The position numbers and the translations under genes are program-made. The notes under the pieces were generated by a model. That model was not told the DNA's origin. It was given only the letters and a program-made list of their open reading frames with translations, and made no database searches. Shown piece after piece: positions 22,601 to 33,719 of a stretch of 35,512 nucleotides of DNA (position 1 is its first letter; every line of letters starts with the position of its first letter). The stretch is from Chromera velia (taxonomy: Eukaryota > Sar > Chromeraceae): assembly GCA_018398765.1 (NCBI GenBank), contig JAHBMJ010000758.1, forward strand, positions 5,766 through 41,277, read 5' to 3'.

Positions 22601-25600
22601 GAGCCATCCCCCTCACCCTCCATATCGTTGCTTCCCTTTTCTCTCTCCCCCCCCGTTTCTCTTTGCTCTGCCTTCTCACCATCTCCATCATCAAGTCCAA
22701 ATCTCCTCTCCTCTCCCTCTCCGCTCCTCTCACGTCTGCTCTTCAGACTGCCTGGGGATACAGACGGGGTCTGACTCAAGGAAAGAGATGGAGACGGAGA
22801 CGCCTCGTCTGTCGGCCTACACGGACTGTTCTCTTTCTCCCCCTCCCCCTCCTCTCTGGAGGAATCTTTCTCTTTCTTTTTCGTTTCTGAAGAGGCGGAG
22901 GATGAAGAAGAGACTGCGGGAGGGACCAGAGTACGGCCCTGAGCGTGAGCGGTTCCTCCTAGTATCACCTCATCTTCTCCGTCCTCACCGACCCCCCCTC
23001 CTTCTCCTTCTTCGGTGTGCATCAAAAAGTCATTTTCGCCCCCTGTCGGCTTATCCCCTTCTCTCTCTGCACTGCCGCAACTCGCACCCAACTCTTCCTT
23101 CTTCCCTTCTTCTTTCTTCTCGGACTGCGGACTCTCGGACAGAGCGAGTAGGTTAGTTGCTTCATCCTTTGCTCCTCCTCCAGTCTCCGAGAAGAGAGGC
23201 GACCCTGCACTCTCCCCTCCTTCCCCCAACACACTCTCACAGGAGCTGCTGTCAACACCCCCGGGGAGAGAACAGGAAGACGGGGGGAACAAGTGAGAAG
23301 AAGGAACTGAAGAGGCACAAAGCGAACCTCCGGAGAAAGACGGACTGACCTCTCCGTTACCTTCCCCCGCACATTCCCCCCCCTGTCCGTCTTTAGAGCT
23401 CTTCTTCTTTTTCTTCTTTTTTCCATCTCCCCCTCCCGAACCACCAATCTTTCCCGTACCAGCAGGGGGGGACGTGCCGTGGCCCCCCGAAGAAGGAGAC
23501 ATGCCGTGGCCCCTGTCGAGAGACAACAGAGGCTCGCTCACCGGGGGCACGGCCTCCGAGTCCATCTGCTCATCGCTCGGCTTTTCCGGTGTTGCTGGAC
23601 ACGCATGCTCTTGTTCTTCTTCGCCTCTTGGCGCCTCCGGGCATTCGGCAGGAGGCGGAGCGGTGGCAGAACCAGCAACAAGGTCTTGAGCCACAGAAGG
23701 GGAGGGAGACGATGTCAGGTTTTGGCAGTCGTCGGTCCCTCCTCCTCCCGGACTGATCATGGGTTTGCTGCTGCTGTTGAGGATTTCTTCACTTCCTTGA
23801 CCGTCGCACTTCGAACCAGACGCTGCTGCTGTGGCAGGTATTAAAGGAAGGACGGGAGGGGCGTCGGAAACGGTGGCAGAGGAGGGCCGGAATGGGGTGG
23901 CAGCTGCTGAGGAGAAGGCAGCCCCTGTGTCGGCATCTGACGGCGTGGGAGAGGACGAAGCGGGAGGGGGACACATAGTTAACCCACCGCTACTCGCTCT
24001 CTGTCGGGCTCTCTCTCCCTCTCCCCTGATACCTCCTCCTGCTGCTGTCCTAGACGCACCCCCACTCGCGCTTCTTCTCTTCTTCCTTGTGCCGTTCAGC
24101 ACTCGAAGAAAGAGGGAGAAGAAGCAACGGGTGTACTTTGTGAACAGCTCATGGCAAGGGAGGTTCGTGTGTGCTACAACTTTGATCAGTTCATGCGTCG
24201 AACCATCAAACAGCAAGTCAAACCCCCGAGAGAAATAATTAAAGAAATAATCGTCTGCTGCCCCTCGACCTCTTCCACGAGCGCCCTGCTGTGGCATTGA
24301 CCCTCGACTGGTGTCACCTCCAGAGCTCCCCCCGTGCAGAGGAGAGGGAGTGCGTCCCCCATGTCCCCCCCCTCCGCCCACACCGACACGACTAGAGTCA
24401 CCGGGACCAGAAGGAGCGGCGTGTAACCTGAGGAAGTCAAAATCCTTCAGGCAGACCTGCAGGCAGGCAGACAGACAGGCAGGAAGACATTGGGGGAGGT
24501 GGAGAGATTCAGAGAACTCTTACTTACAAAGAAGAACCCTCTCACGAGACGTTTCGCTTTCCGGTGTGCCGTCCTCGTCTGTCTGCCTTGCGGCTGGGCA
24601 TGATTCCCCCGCTCCCTTCCTTTGCCATCTACATTTCTATCTGTGTGTATCCATGTCTCTTTCACGGCGTGCTTCTCATCTCTTTTGCCCTTCCAAATCC
24701 CCCAACCACTAGCTCCACCCAGTAGTTCATTTAACTCCGAAGCTTTCTTACCCACCCAGCCACCCACCCACCTACCTACCGACCTGATCAGGAGGTCCGA
24801 GTTCCGCAAAAACGCTCTGCGGGGACGCCCCGAACTCGATGGTTCTGTCCCCAATCCGCACGCCCACAGAGGGCAGCAGCAGGACGGGGGGGGGGATGGG
24901 AAGGAGACGGGGGGGGGGCTCCAGGGACATGCCGCCATCCAGTGTCGACCCGCACGGACACACAATCAACCGACGAGCAGACGCACTCCCTCCTCCTTCC
25001 CTCTGGAGAGGCGAATTCAAAGCAGAGCTCCCCCCACTCTTATTGCTACTGCTGGCGCTGTTATTGTAGCACAACAGAGGTTCGAGTTCCGCTGCAGACA
25101 GGGGAAACTCCAACAAGAGCCCAGGATACTTCAGAACATAAGTACCCCCTCCCTCTTTCCCTGGAATGTCTCCTGACTCTGGGAGGAGCTCCCCTGGAAA
25201 GGTTGGACCAAAGAGGGCGTACAGGGAACTGAAGAGGAGAGACGCGTCGGGAGACGCAAACACACGGCCCTCGAAAGAATACCGGGGGGCAGCGGCAGAT
25301 GAGGATCCAGACCCGGACCCCGAGCACGAAGACGAGGAGGAAGCCGCATCGGAAGGGCCCCAGAAGGGCGAAGGGTGGGGGGTTGGGGGAAGTGGAGAGA
25401 CGGAGACGGCACGAGAGGGAGACTGGGAGGATGATCCCTGAGTGGGACGCTGACGGGCCGCCGTCTTACTTTGATATTCCTGTGGATCCCTCTCCCTCTC
25501 TGGCATACCAGTGGCAGACGGACCACAGGAGCCAACCACAGTCTCCTGAGTCTGTCCTCCCGATCCTCCAGAAGCCACCACCGCAGCGAGGTCAATCGAA

Positions 25601-25917
25601 ATGCAGTGGAGCTCTTGAGTGAAAGGATGGAAGGAGAGAACGAGGCTTAGCTCGGGCAATCTGAGGACAATGTCGTACTCAAACATATCAGCCTCATCGA
25701 AGCAGAGGTCCACAGTGTCGAGCTGACTTGCCACACTCTGCAGAGGAACACCCAACACTCAATTCAGAAGGAAGTGAGGAGACGACAGACTGAATGATTG
25801 TTGTTGATCTATCTGCAGACTCACCAGTGCGGACGAGATGTCCATTCCCAGGAAGAAGGGACCCACAGACCTCCCAGGTAGAACCTCAAAAGGTTCTCTT
25901 TCCGACGAAAAAAGCAT
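18208..25917 (-). CDS. PHAF1: PHAF1 (UPF0183/C16orf70) homologue with a ~1370-residue insertion, four exons
   Basis: Human PHAF1 works with BCAS3 at the phagophore in autophagy. Exons on the minus strand: 25917-25825, 25737-24784, 24456-19920, 19076-18208, with phases 0, 0, 1 all compatible. Exon 1 starts at an ATG with an in-frame TAG two codons upstream and gives [10 protein letters not shown]...FFLGM, matching the family start. Later blocks in order: [33 protein letters not shown]...[28 protein letters not shown]; the exon 2/3 join [33 protein letters not shown] with HTNLP; then [13 protein letters not shown] and [20 protein letters not shown] with [14 protein letters not shown]. Between the HTNLP block (about residue 470) and SRWSDI (about 1850) lies an uninterrupted disordered insertion rich in S, E, K, G and P. 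The C-terminal tail is also low complexity. Predicted length about 2150 versus about 420 in humans. Neighbours give no functional clue. Confidence 0.88.
19081..19654. repeat. Large (CA)n/(TG)n tract in PHAF1 intron 3
   Basis: Nearly the whole 843-nt third intron is CA repeat on the plus strand (TG on the sense strand), reaching within a few bases of the TTTGCAG acceptor at 19077. A variant block beginning GCAGACACACGCATAC at 19117 recurs at 19343. One N lies at 19516. Long frames translated from it (Thr-His or Cys-Val repeats) are artefacts of the repeat. Confidence 0.9.
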
Positions 25918-26520
25918 CGTCTAATGCTTTCCTTCAACCGAGATGCGAAGGAGTGAAATAAGGTTCTAGCTACATCTATCGAATTCTGTTTCTTGCCCTC
26001 GCCTGATAAAGAAGCAGACCTTCTCGCTGCAAAAGAAAGTCAACACAGCAGAGAAGAGCTGAATCCGCCGCTGCTTGTGCAGAAAAGAGCCTTTGCCACA
26101 AGGGACACTGATCCCAAAGACTCAAAGACGTCCCAGAATTGACAAGCTCGGGCTCTCTTGCACTCGGCATCGCGGAGTCATGCAGCCGTTCGAATGGAAG
26201 GCGCGCGGTCAACTGCATGAGAGCGGCTCAGAAAAGCGATTTTGGATTTATCACCGACTTTCCGGGGCCCGCGGGACCTACCCCATATGGGACTGACTCC
26301 GGAGGAGTGTATCCCAGTGGATAGCCACAGCCCCGTGGTGGACGAAAGTCTACCGAGACCGAGACCGAGACCCCATATTGCGCCCCAAAGTGTTCGCGTA
26401 GCAAAATTATCTTTTTTGCAAAATATCTTAAAATCTGTATCGTGCTGTACTAGGTTCTGTACCGCCTTCTCTAAACTTATCGGGAGGAGACCGGACAACT
26501 TCCCCCCAAGAGAAGTTTGC
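25918..26520. promoter_or_regulatory. Upstream region of PHAF1
   Basis: Sequence of moderate GC content upstream of the PHAF1 start. Short frames have no recognisable similarity. A short GAGACC triplication is at 26358-26375. The PHAF1 promoter is expected here from position. Confidence 0.35.
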
Positions 26521-27330
26521 TGAAGCAGTTAGGAGCTCGTATTTTACAGTCATAAATCAAAAACCATCAAAAACATACACTAAAAATTTTTGTATATTCA
26601 TATCAGTGTACGTCTCTATTAAGTCTATTGAGGGCGGTCGCTAAAACATTTTATTTTATATAAACAGAGACGTTTTAATACGTTTTATATAAATTTAAAA
26701 AAACCGAATCAGACGTATTGAACTGACAACTGTAGTATATCGGAAAGCTAAATCTAATATATTTAGGTTTTTTAACTTTAAACCATACACTACAAAATCA
26801 ACAAACATTTAATAATTAACATTAATTGAGGTTAGAGATTAATCATTAATTGAATCTACAATAAAATTATATCTTTATATGTCTTAAATATTTAATAGTT
26901 AACTGTAGTTAACTGTTAACTGTATAGTTAATAGTCAGGCTGAGTTAACCCGTAATCCCTAGCCCAATCCTAGCTCTATAGTACTCCACACTACTACTCG
27001 GAGTCTATGGTTCTACTATTCTAGTCCGGAATACTCCGAAACAACACTGACAGACACAAAAGCTAAATTACAAGTACTACGAGCTTTGCTAGACTCAGCA
27101 GCTAGAGAAACAAGTATCAACAACGACTAGCATCTTTTTTAATTAGGTCACCTAAGATCATCTCTAGGATCATCTTGTTTTCAGTCGTCATATAAAGCTA
27201 AATATAAAGATAGTACATAGCTCGGGAGTATATAAAATAGTACATACTTAGTAGGAATACAATTTAATTACTGTATATTATTCAATGGTACATACTTCCT
27301 AGCATACTTCAGAATTAACGCTTAATTATG
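26520..27330. other. AT-rich island 3
   Basis: About 0.8 kb of strongly AT-rich DNA with many TTAATTAA/TTTAAA-like words and a GTTAACTGTAGTTAACTG patch near 26897. No coding potential is seen. Confidence 0.7.
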
Positions 27331-28078
27331 TGATGGGCCACTGATGGCATGCCATGCATGCCGCATGCGCAATGTCGTCGTCAGCGTCGTATGTCAATTA
27401 AGGCGACGGGCATCCACCAACATTCATACAAGCTAGATTGATCGACAGATAGCGTTTCCCACCCAGCACAAAAGCTTTGGGCCGCTGCCTGCAAAGATGC
27501 ATTCAGGCAAGGCCAGCCTATCTTGATTGCTGACACATCGTTTACAATTCTCTTTATAATAGAATTCTCCTCTCTCCCAGCGCCCTAGCTCTCGCCCGGA
27601 ACCAGTTCCCTCGATCGATCCCGCATTTAAGCTCCCTAGCTCCTTAATTGCCTCTTGCAGTGTCCAAGCAGATCTTTTTCGATCCCGTCTCCCTTTCCTC
27701 CTCATGGCCCGTACATCGTCACCCCTCTATCCCCTTACCCTTACCCTTCCCAGTGTATCAGGGAGAGAACGAGTGCCCTCCCCCCGCCCTCCTTCCCTGA
27801 AGGCCCTGGCTTCTGACTTCCTTACATCCCATGTAACTCCTCATTGTTGCAACGTACCTGTCTACCTACCCCCACTTTCATGCCTATGCCATTCTCGCCT
27901 CTTCACCCATCTACTGCATGCGCCCCCCCACAGCGATGGATGAACCTTCAACCCCTAGCTGTGCGGAACACCCTCCTTAAAAGTTGCCGCTCCTCTCTCC
28001 TTCATTTCCGTCTGTCCGTCTGCCTGTCCGCCCGCTCTTCCCCTCGGGCGAGTCATGCGGGCCCAATCGGACAGACAG
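27331..28078. other. 3' flank of the minus-strand L-domain gene
   Basis: No gene recognised. The part nearest 28078 (about 27910-28078) is similar, in inverted orientation, to the sequence after the stop of the plus-strand paralogue (about 34032-34200), with shared GAGGAGCGGCAAC and GGTTCATC words. The duplicated unit therefore includes the 3' UTR. Palindromic GCATGC words are frequent near 27350. Confidence 0.5.
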
Positions 28079-28397
28079 CTAGAATGAGCAGTCACACACA
28101 GGGTCCGAGGTGTCACAGATGACATCATCCGCAGTGAGGTTCGAGAAGGAGGCGGGAAGAGAGGAGAGGGACGGGTTGTCGCAGATTTGGGCTTCGAGGA
28201 ACACCCCTGCGGAAACTGCAGGAGACAGAAAGAAGCAACAGCGGCAGAGGGGTACACAATTATCGAAGACACTCACTCTGACCACTGACAAGACACGAGA
28301 CAGAGTAGGTCGCAAGAGTTTCCGGGCGGGTGGAAGAGGCCGCAGTGTATGCTTTCTTCCCTCATTCGTACGTTGATATGCTCAGAGACCGGTTCAC

Positions 28398-28446
<49 letters not shown>

Positions 28447-28922
28447 GAGACACACGGCCCAAGAGAACCATGGAGGCAGGCAGGGATGGCCGAAAGATCG
28501 GTCGATCGATCGAACAAGGAAGGAGAGAGAGCAGAAGTCGCCACATATATTAATATATCAACAGACAGTCAACCGACACATAAGCAGCAAGCAACTAAAA
28601 AAACACTCAAACAGAGAAAAGGAAAGGCAAACCCCAAAAGACGTGGAGGACAGGTAGGCATGGGAACAGGGAACAAAACTAATTGGAGGATGAGAGTGAG
28701 AGAGACACGGAATGCAAGTCAGTCTTTCATTTTCTCTTCTTTTCATTTCCGTTGAGACCCTCCTCGCCGCGAACGTTCCGATCGACGCGAGCCCTGTTCT
28801 TTTCTTTCTGCTCTTTTATCTCATCCCATCTCATCTGATCTCATCTTCCATGCGCGCGACTGACAAGCTCTCGCTTCCCCCCCCCCCCTCTCAAATCCCT
28901 CGAGCCCCATGCACGCAATGAT

Positions 28923-28953
<31 letters not shown>

Positions 28954-30336
28954 ACCAACCGACCTACCAGCGTTCGAGAGTCCCTCCACCGAGGTCAGCT
29001 TAGTGTTGTGCTGAATGGAGAGAAAGCTGTTGCCCCCAGCAACCATGCTGACGCCAGAGAATGCGTCCAGATTCGGAAGCTGCGTTTGGGTGATGGAGAG
29101 GCCATCAATGGATGTCAGAGAGGGCAGGTGGAGTTTCTTGAGGGCGGGCAGATCCTCAAGTTCCAATTCTCCGAGTACGGTTGTCAACAGAGGAGCAGAG
29201 ATCTCTTCTAGGTAGAGACTTCCGTAAATGGCCAACAAGCCTGAGGTCTGGAGACTCGGAAGACTCAAAACCTTCAGAAGCCCCAAGTTTGTGAGATCCG
29301 TCGATCTTCCTTGCGTGGACCCTTGAAAGCTGTCTAGTTTCAAGACCTGCAGATTTGTGTGGTCGTTGATTTCTAGGTCTGCGTTTTTCAACGATTCCAG
29401 GTTGACGCAGGACAGCGCCACATTTCCGCTTATTTGAATGCCGCCAACCTCCTCCAATTTCGGAAACCAAACGGTCTCGAGAGCGCAGTTGTCAGTAAAT
29501 TCGATCTCGCCCGCTGAGACGAGTTCGGGCGCGTAGAAAACCGTCAAGCCTTCAGGGTCTTGTACCTGGATCCTGTCATCAATCTCTTGCAACGACGGCA
29601 AGAGAATGGCTTCTGTTTTTACCGCCAAATAGCTTGTCTCCAACGCTCCGGCAATCTTTTTCAAGTTCGGGAAGAAAATGATTTCAAGCGCTTTCCAAGT
29701 TCTCGCTTCTTCGGCGACTACGATTGAGCCGGTGTTGTTTAGATTACAGAAACCGGGAGGGGACAGGGTGGGTACGAGTGGCAGCTGATTGAACACCAAG
29801 TCACCCCCCACGGACACCAGGGCCGAGAGAGGGTCAAAGCTACGCAGATGTAGGAGGGACTCGAACCTCACCGTCCCTGTGACCTCTCGCAGCGAAGAAA
29901 GGGGTTCGAGGTCTGTGAATCGGCACCCTCGGAGGACAAGGTTGCCTTCAATTCTGCACACGCCAGCGAGCGGACTCAGGTTGCATCCGTCCCCTTCCTC
30001 TGTATTGAAGCTTTCAGTTCTAGTGTTGCTCACCGTGCATGGAGGGGGCGGGGCAGGGCAGTCGAATTTGGGAAGCTTGGGAAGTCCGCAAACTTCTTTC
30101 TTTTTGTTCTTCTCCCCCTTCAGAAGACCTAGCTTGTCTGAGAAGAGATCAAACTCCCCCAGACCCTCCAGGCCCTTCAGACCGTCCAACCCCTCAAGAC
30201 CCTTCAAACCTTTTAGGTCGATGGAAGAAGGGTCAAGGTCTTTCAGCAACGCTAGGTCAAAGTCAGTCTTCGAAAGGGCGACTGAAGACAGAAGCCCCAC
30301 AAGAAGGCACGAGTGAGCAATGCGGCAGCGATACAT
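28079..30336 (-). CDS. Secreted receptor-L-domain-like protein, copy A (501 residues, two exons)
   Basis: Exon 1 is 30336-28968 and exon 2 is 28215-28079 (phase 1, GTAGGT donor, CTGCAG acceptor). Residues 1-22 (MYRCRIAHSCLLVGLLSSVA...) form a signal peptide. An acidic Leu/Gly segment with GLKGLEGLDGLKGLEGLG repeats and a Cys/Pro segment (CPAPPPPC) follow. From about residue 105 on, strand-turn units alternate of the type LETVWFPKLEEVGGIQISGN and LKVLSLPSL, as in receptor L domains and fungal Ecm33-type cell-wall proteins. The C-terminus is Cys-rich (ICDNPSLSSLPASF...CDTSDPVCDCSF) and has no hydrophobic anchor tail, so a secreted soluble protein is inferred. A similar intron and flanks are shared with the inverted copy at 31159-34031. 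The first Met is used because the frame upstream of it has no other ATG. Function unknown. Confidence 0.8.
28397..28447. repeat. (CA)n-(GA)n microsatellite in the intron of L-domain copy A
   Basis: On the sense (minus) strand this reads (CT)n then (GT)n toward the acceptor. The plus-strand paralogue has the same kind of tract, much expanded. Confidence 0.9.
28924..28955. repeat. (CAGA)n just after the exon 1 donor of L-domain copy A
   Basis: Reads (CTGT)n on the sense strand starting about 13 nt after the GT donor. The same array is present at the same place in copy B. Confidence 0.9.
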
Positions 30337-30477
30337 CTTGAAAAGGTTCTTCAATGTCTATATATATATATATATTTTATACAGACAGGCATTGAATTAA
30401 TTAAGTGTGCAGAGAAACGGAGGGCGGCATGAAGACATCCTTCATGCAGCGCGCACAGAGTTGCGAGGGCACAATAT
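30337..30477 (-). repeat. Inverted-repeat arm, left (5' region of copy A)
   Basis: Reverse complement of 31019-31158 with about one substitution seen (GATGTCTTC versus GATGCCTTC). It continues without break into the coding repeats. Confidence 0.9.
30375..30381 (-). promoter_or_regulatory. TATA-like box of L-domain copy A
   Basis: Reads TATAAAA followed by a (TA)n run on the minus strand, about 40 nt upstream of the ATG at 30336. Identical in copy B. Its use as a TATA box is inference. Confidence 0.45.
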
Positions 30478-30572
30478 CGCCTCGGGGGGCAGCTCAGCTC
30501 TGCTGAGATCAGCCGAGAGGCCCTGAGATCGCACGCACTCGCATAACGCATTTTTTCATTTTGGGGGGGGGG

Positions 30573-30574
30573 NN
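30573..30574. other. Assembly gap (NN) between two G homopolymers
   Basis: Flanked on both sides by TCATTTTGGGG, so the copy number of this poly-G unit is uncertain. Non-coding spacer. Confidence 0.8.
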
Positions 30575-30627
30575 TCATTTTGGGGGGGGGGGGGTCGCTT
30601 CTATCTCCGGTGTCGCCCGAATTCCAA

Positions 30628-30733
30628 AATGTGCCCCTCAAGCAACTCGCACGGAGCCGCGATCGCACATACCTTATATATAATTACTTCGCACATGCGT
30701 GCCCCTCAAGTAACTCGCACGGAGTTGCAAGTG
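30628..30733. repeat. Tandem GTGCCCCTCAAG(C/T)AACTCGCACGGAG units in the spacer
   Basis: Two diverged copies, near 30629 and 30700, share GTGCCCCTCAAG and AACTCGCACGGAG. GTTGC/GCAAC words also occur in the inverted-repeat arms. No coding role seen. Confidence 0.7.
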
Positions 30734-30916
30734 CATGCTCGCGCGGTCCCGAAAAGCAATACTTCGTGCGCGTTGCCGTGGCCCCCGCCCCATGCATGCA
30801 TGCATGCACCTGCACAAGACATGCCCAAGCCCCCGATGGTGTGCATCAATCAAATTTGCGGACCCCCGTAAAGGGCCCCCCGAGGCACTCACCCAACTGG
30901 TTGGGTTTATCTCGTT

Positions 30917-31024
30917 AATATAATGCATGCATGTGCAGGTGTTGTTGAATCGGATGACGCAGCCGATTATTCGTTTTTAGGGGCGCTCGAGTCCGCGAAT
31001 TCAACAACACCTGCACATTATATT
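30917..31024. repeat. Perfect 19-bp hairpin with 48-nt loop in the divergent spacer
   Basis: TGTGCAGGTGTTGTTGAAT at 30932-30950 is exactly complementary to 30999-31017. Beyond a 7-nt bulge, AATATAAT (30917-30924) pairs with ATTATATT (31017-31024). It could extrude as a cruciform or be a remnant of a small element's terminal inverted repeats. Confidence 0.85.
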
Positions 31025-31158
31025 GTGCCCTCGCAACTCTGTGCGCGCTGCATGAAGGATGCCTTCATGCCGCCCTCCGTTTCTCTGCACACTTAATTAA
31101 TTCAATGCCTGTCTGTATAAAATATATATATATATAGACATTGAAGAACCTTTTCAAG
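31019..31158 (+). repeat. Inverted-repeat arm, right (5' region of copy B)
   Basis: Near-perfect reverse complement of 30337-30477, separated from it by a unique spacer of about 540 bp (30478-31018). Confidence 0.9.
31116..31122 (+). promoter_or_regulatory. TATA-like box of L-domain copy B
   Basis: TATAAAA followed by (TA)n, 36 nt before the ATG at 31159. If used it implies a very short 5' UTR. Conserved in copy A. Confidence 0.45.
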
Positions 31159-32674
31159 ATGTATCGCTGCCGCATTGCTCACTCGTGCCTTCTTGTGGGG
31201 CTTCTGTCTTCAGTCGCCCTTTCGAAGACTGACTTTGACCTAGCGTTGCTGAAAGACCTTGACCCTTCTTCCATCGACCTAAAAGGTTTGAAGGGTCTTG
31301 AGGGGTTGGACGGTCTGAAGGGCCTGGAGGGTCTGGGGGAGTTTGATCTCTTCTCAGACAAGCTAGGTCTTCTGAAGGGGGAGAAGAACAAAAAGAAAGA
31401 AGTTTGCGACCTTCCACTCCCCAAACTCCCCAAATTCGACTGCCCTGCCCCGCCCCCTCCATGCACGGTGAGCAACACCAGAATTGGAAGCTTCAGCACA
31501 AAGAACGGGGACGGATGCAACCTGAGTCCGCTCGCTGGCGTGTGCAGAATTGAAGGTGATTTGGAAATTGAAGAGTGCTTGTTCGAGGACCTGAACGTGC
31601 TCTCCTCTCTGAGGGAAGTTACGGGCACAATTGACCTTGGTAAGCCTTTTAATCTCAAGAACCTCGACGGGTTTTCCGGTCTGGTGAGGGTAGAGGGGGA
31701 ATTGAGTCTTGATGAGCTTCCGCTTGTCACGCAGGTTGCTCCCCCAGGTTTCTGTAATCTTGAACTTGCAGGGGACCTTGAAATAGACAACTCAGGGCCG
31801 GAAAATTGGGGGGCGCTCGAGCTTATTCTGCTTCCCAATCTTCGGAATATTACCAGTGCGTTCGGAGGGGAAGCGGGCATCGAGATTGACGATTTCAGAG
31901 AGCCATTGAAGGCAATTCTCTTCCCAAAGCTGGAGAATGTCGACAATGGAATCGAAATTGATGACCATGTTGGTCTCAAACTGATCTACTTCCCTGAGCT
32001 TGTCACCCAAGGGCAGTCCGACAGCGCAGACGAAGACATTGAGATCGATACCAATTGTGATCTCGAGATTATTTATTTCCCAAAGCTTGAACTTGCAAGG
32101 GAGATTGAGGTCGACGACAACAAGAATCTCAAGTGTGTCAATTTTGCTTCCCTAAAGCGCACCACTGCGGTTTCTAGTGCATCAGGGGGCCCGGTGGGAA
32201 TTGATATCAACGACAACTTGGACTTGGTTGATATCCGGTTAGACAGCTTGGAATCGATCAGTGACGGTGTCGGCAAAGTCAGGCTCGAGATTGCAGACAA
32301 CCCAAGTCTGAAAGAACTCTCACTTCCGCACCTAACCTCCCTCACGTCATCCGTAGACGCCGTAGTCCTCTTCTCTGGCAACCTCGCCCTCCAGCACCTT
32401 TCCGCCCCCAAATTGACAACAATCGCGGGTGGCGAAGGGAATCCGAACGCTCCGTCTGTTCTGAACATGACGGACCTCCCCTCCCTCAAGAAGCTTGACT
32501 TCCCCTCTCTGACGACTCTGGATGTTCCCCTCCTCATCACCCAAACGCAGCTCCAGAATCTGGACGCATTCTCTGGCGTCAGCATGGTTGCTGGGGGCAA
32601 CAGCTTTCTCTCCATTCAGCACAACACTAAGCTGACCTCGGTGGAGGGACTCTCGAACGCTGGTAGGTCGGTTG

Positions 32675-32711
<37 letters not shown>

Positions 32712-33360
32712 ATCATTGCGTGGGGCTCGAGGGATTTGAGAGGAGGGGGGGGAAAGCGAGAGATAGTCAGTCGCGCACAGGGAAGATGAGATCAGATGAG
32801 ATGAGGTGAAATAACGGAAGAATTAAGGGTGTAGGAAGGAAGGAAGGAAGGAAGAAAGGAAGGAAGAAGGAAGGAAGAAAGGAAGGAAGAAAGGAAGGAA
32901 GGAAGGACGTAAGGAAGAAAGGAAAGAAGGAAGGAAGAAAGGAAGGAAGAAAGAAAGAAAGGAAGGAAGAAAGGAAGGAAGGAAGGAAGAAAGGAAGGAA
33001 GGAAGGAAGAAAGGAAGGAAGGAAGGAAGGAAGAAAGGAGGGAAGGAAGGAAGGAAGGAAGGAAGAGGCCACTCGATTCGCTTGTCTCACGTGTCTCTCT
33101 TACTCTTTCTTACCCTGCTAGAAGTTACTCTTTCTTACCCTGCTAGAAGTCTTGCCGCCCTGCCTGCTTGTGTCTCCTCGCGGCTTTCCGGTTCCCTGTT
33201 CTTGGGGTTCTCTGTTTCTGTTTGGATTCGGTCGACTGTCTGTCGTTCTCACACTTTTTTTCCCTTTCCTTCTCACCATCTCCGGCCGTGCATTTTGGAT
33301 TTTGTCTACTTCGTGTGCTCGTGCACGTGCACGTGCGTGTGTGCGTGCGTGCGCGTGTCT

Positions 33361-33393
<33 letters not shown>

Positions 33394-33453
33394 CATGTAT
33401 GTGTGTGTGTGAGTGTGAGTGTGTGTGTGTGTGTGTGTTTGTATCTCTCTCGA

Positions 33454-33501
<48 letters not shown>

Positions 33502-33513
33502 TGTGTGTGTTTG

Positions 33514-33595
<82 letters not shown>

Positions 33596-33651
33596 TGTGT
33601 GTGTGTGTGTATGTATGTGTGTGTGTATGTATGTGTGTGTGTGCGTCTCTC

Positions 33652-33719
<68 letters not shown>

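Noticed and set aside
20776..23156. Several plus-strand frames opposite the PHAF1 insertion
   Set aside because: Compositional shadows of the minus-strand coding sequence; no recognisable domains.
27433..27705. 90-codon minus-strand basic frame
   Set aside because: No similarity or family pattern; lies in a gene flank and looks like chance.
27728..27750. CCCTTACCCTTACCCTT as an interstitial telomere repeat
   Set aside because: Only about three units; too short to separate from chance.
31141..31158. Six-residue N-terminal extension (KNLFK) upstream of the L-domain ATG
   Set aside because: It would need a TTG start. The first ATG directly begins a good signal peptide.
32663..32712. Read-through C-terminus of L-domain copy B (Ser-Val-Cys-Leu repeat)
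   Set aside because: It is the (CTGT)n array after a GTAGGT donor; the Cys-rich second exon conserved in both copies is the better end.
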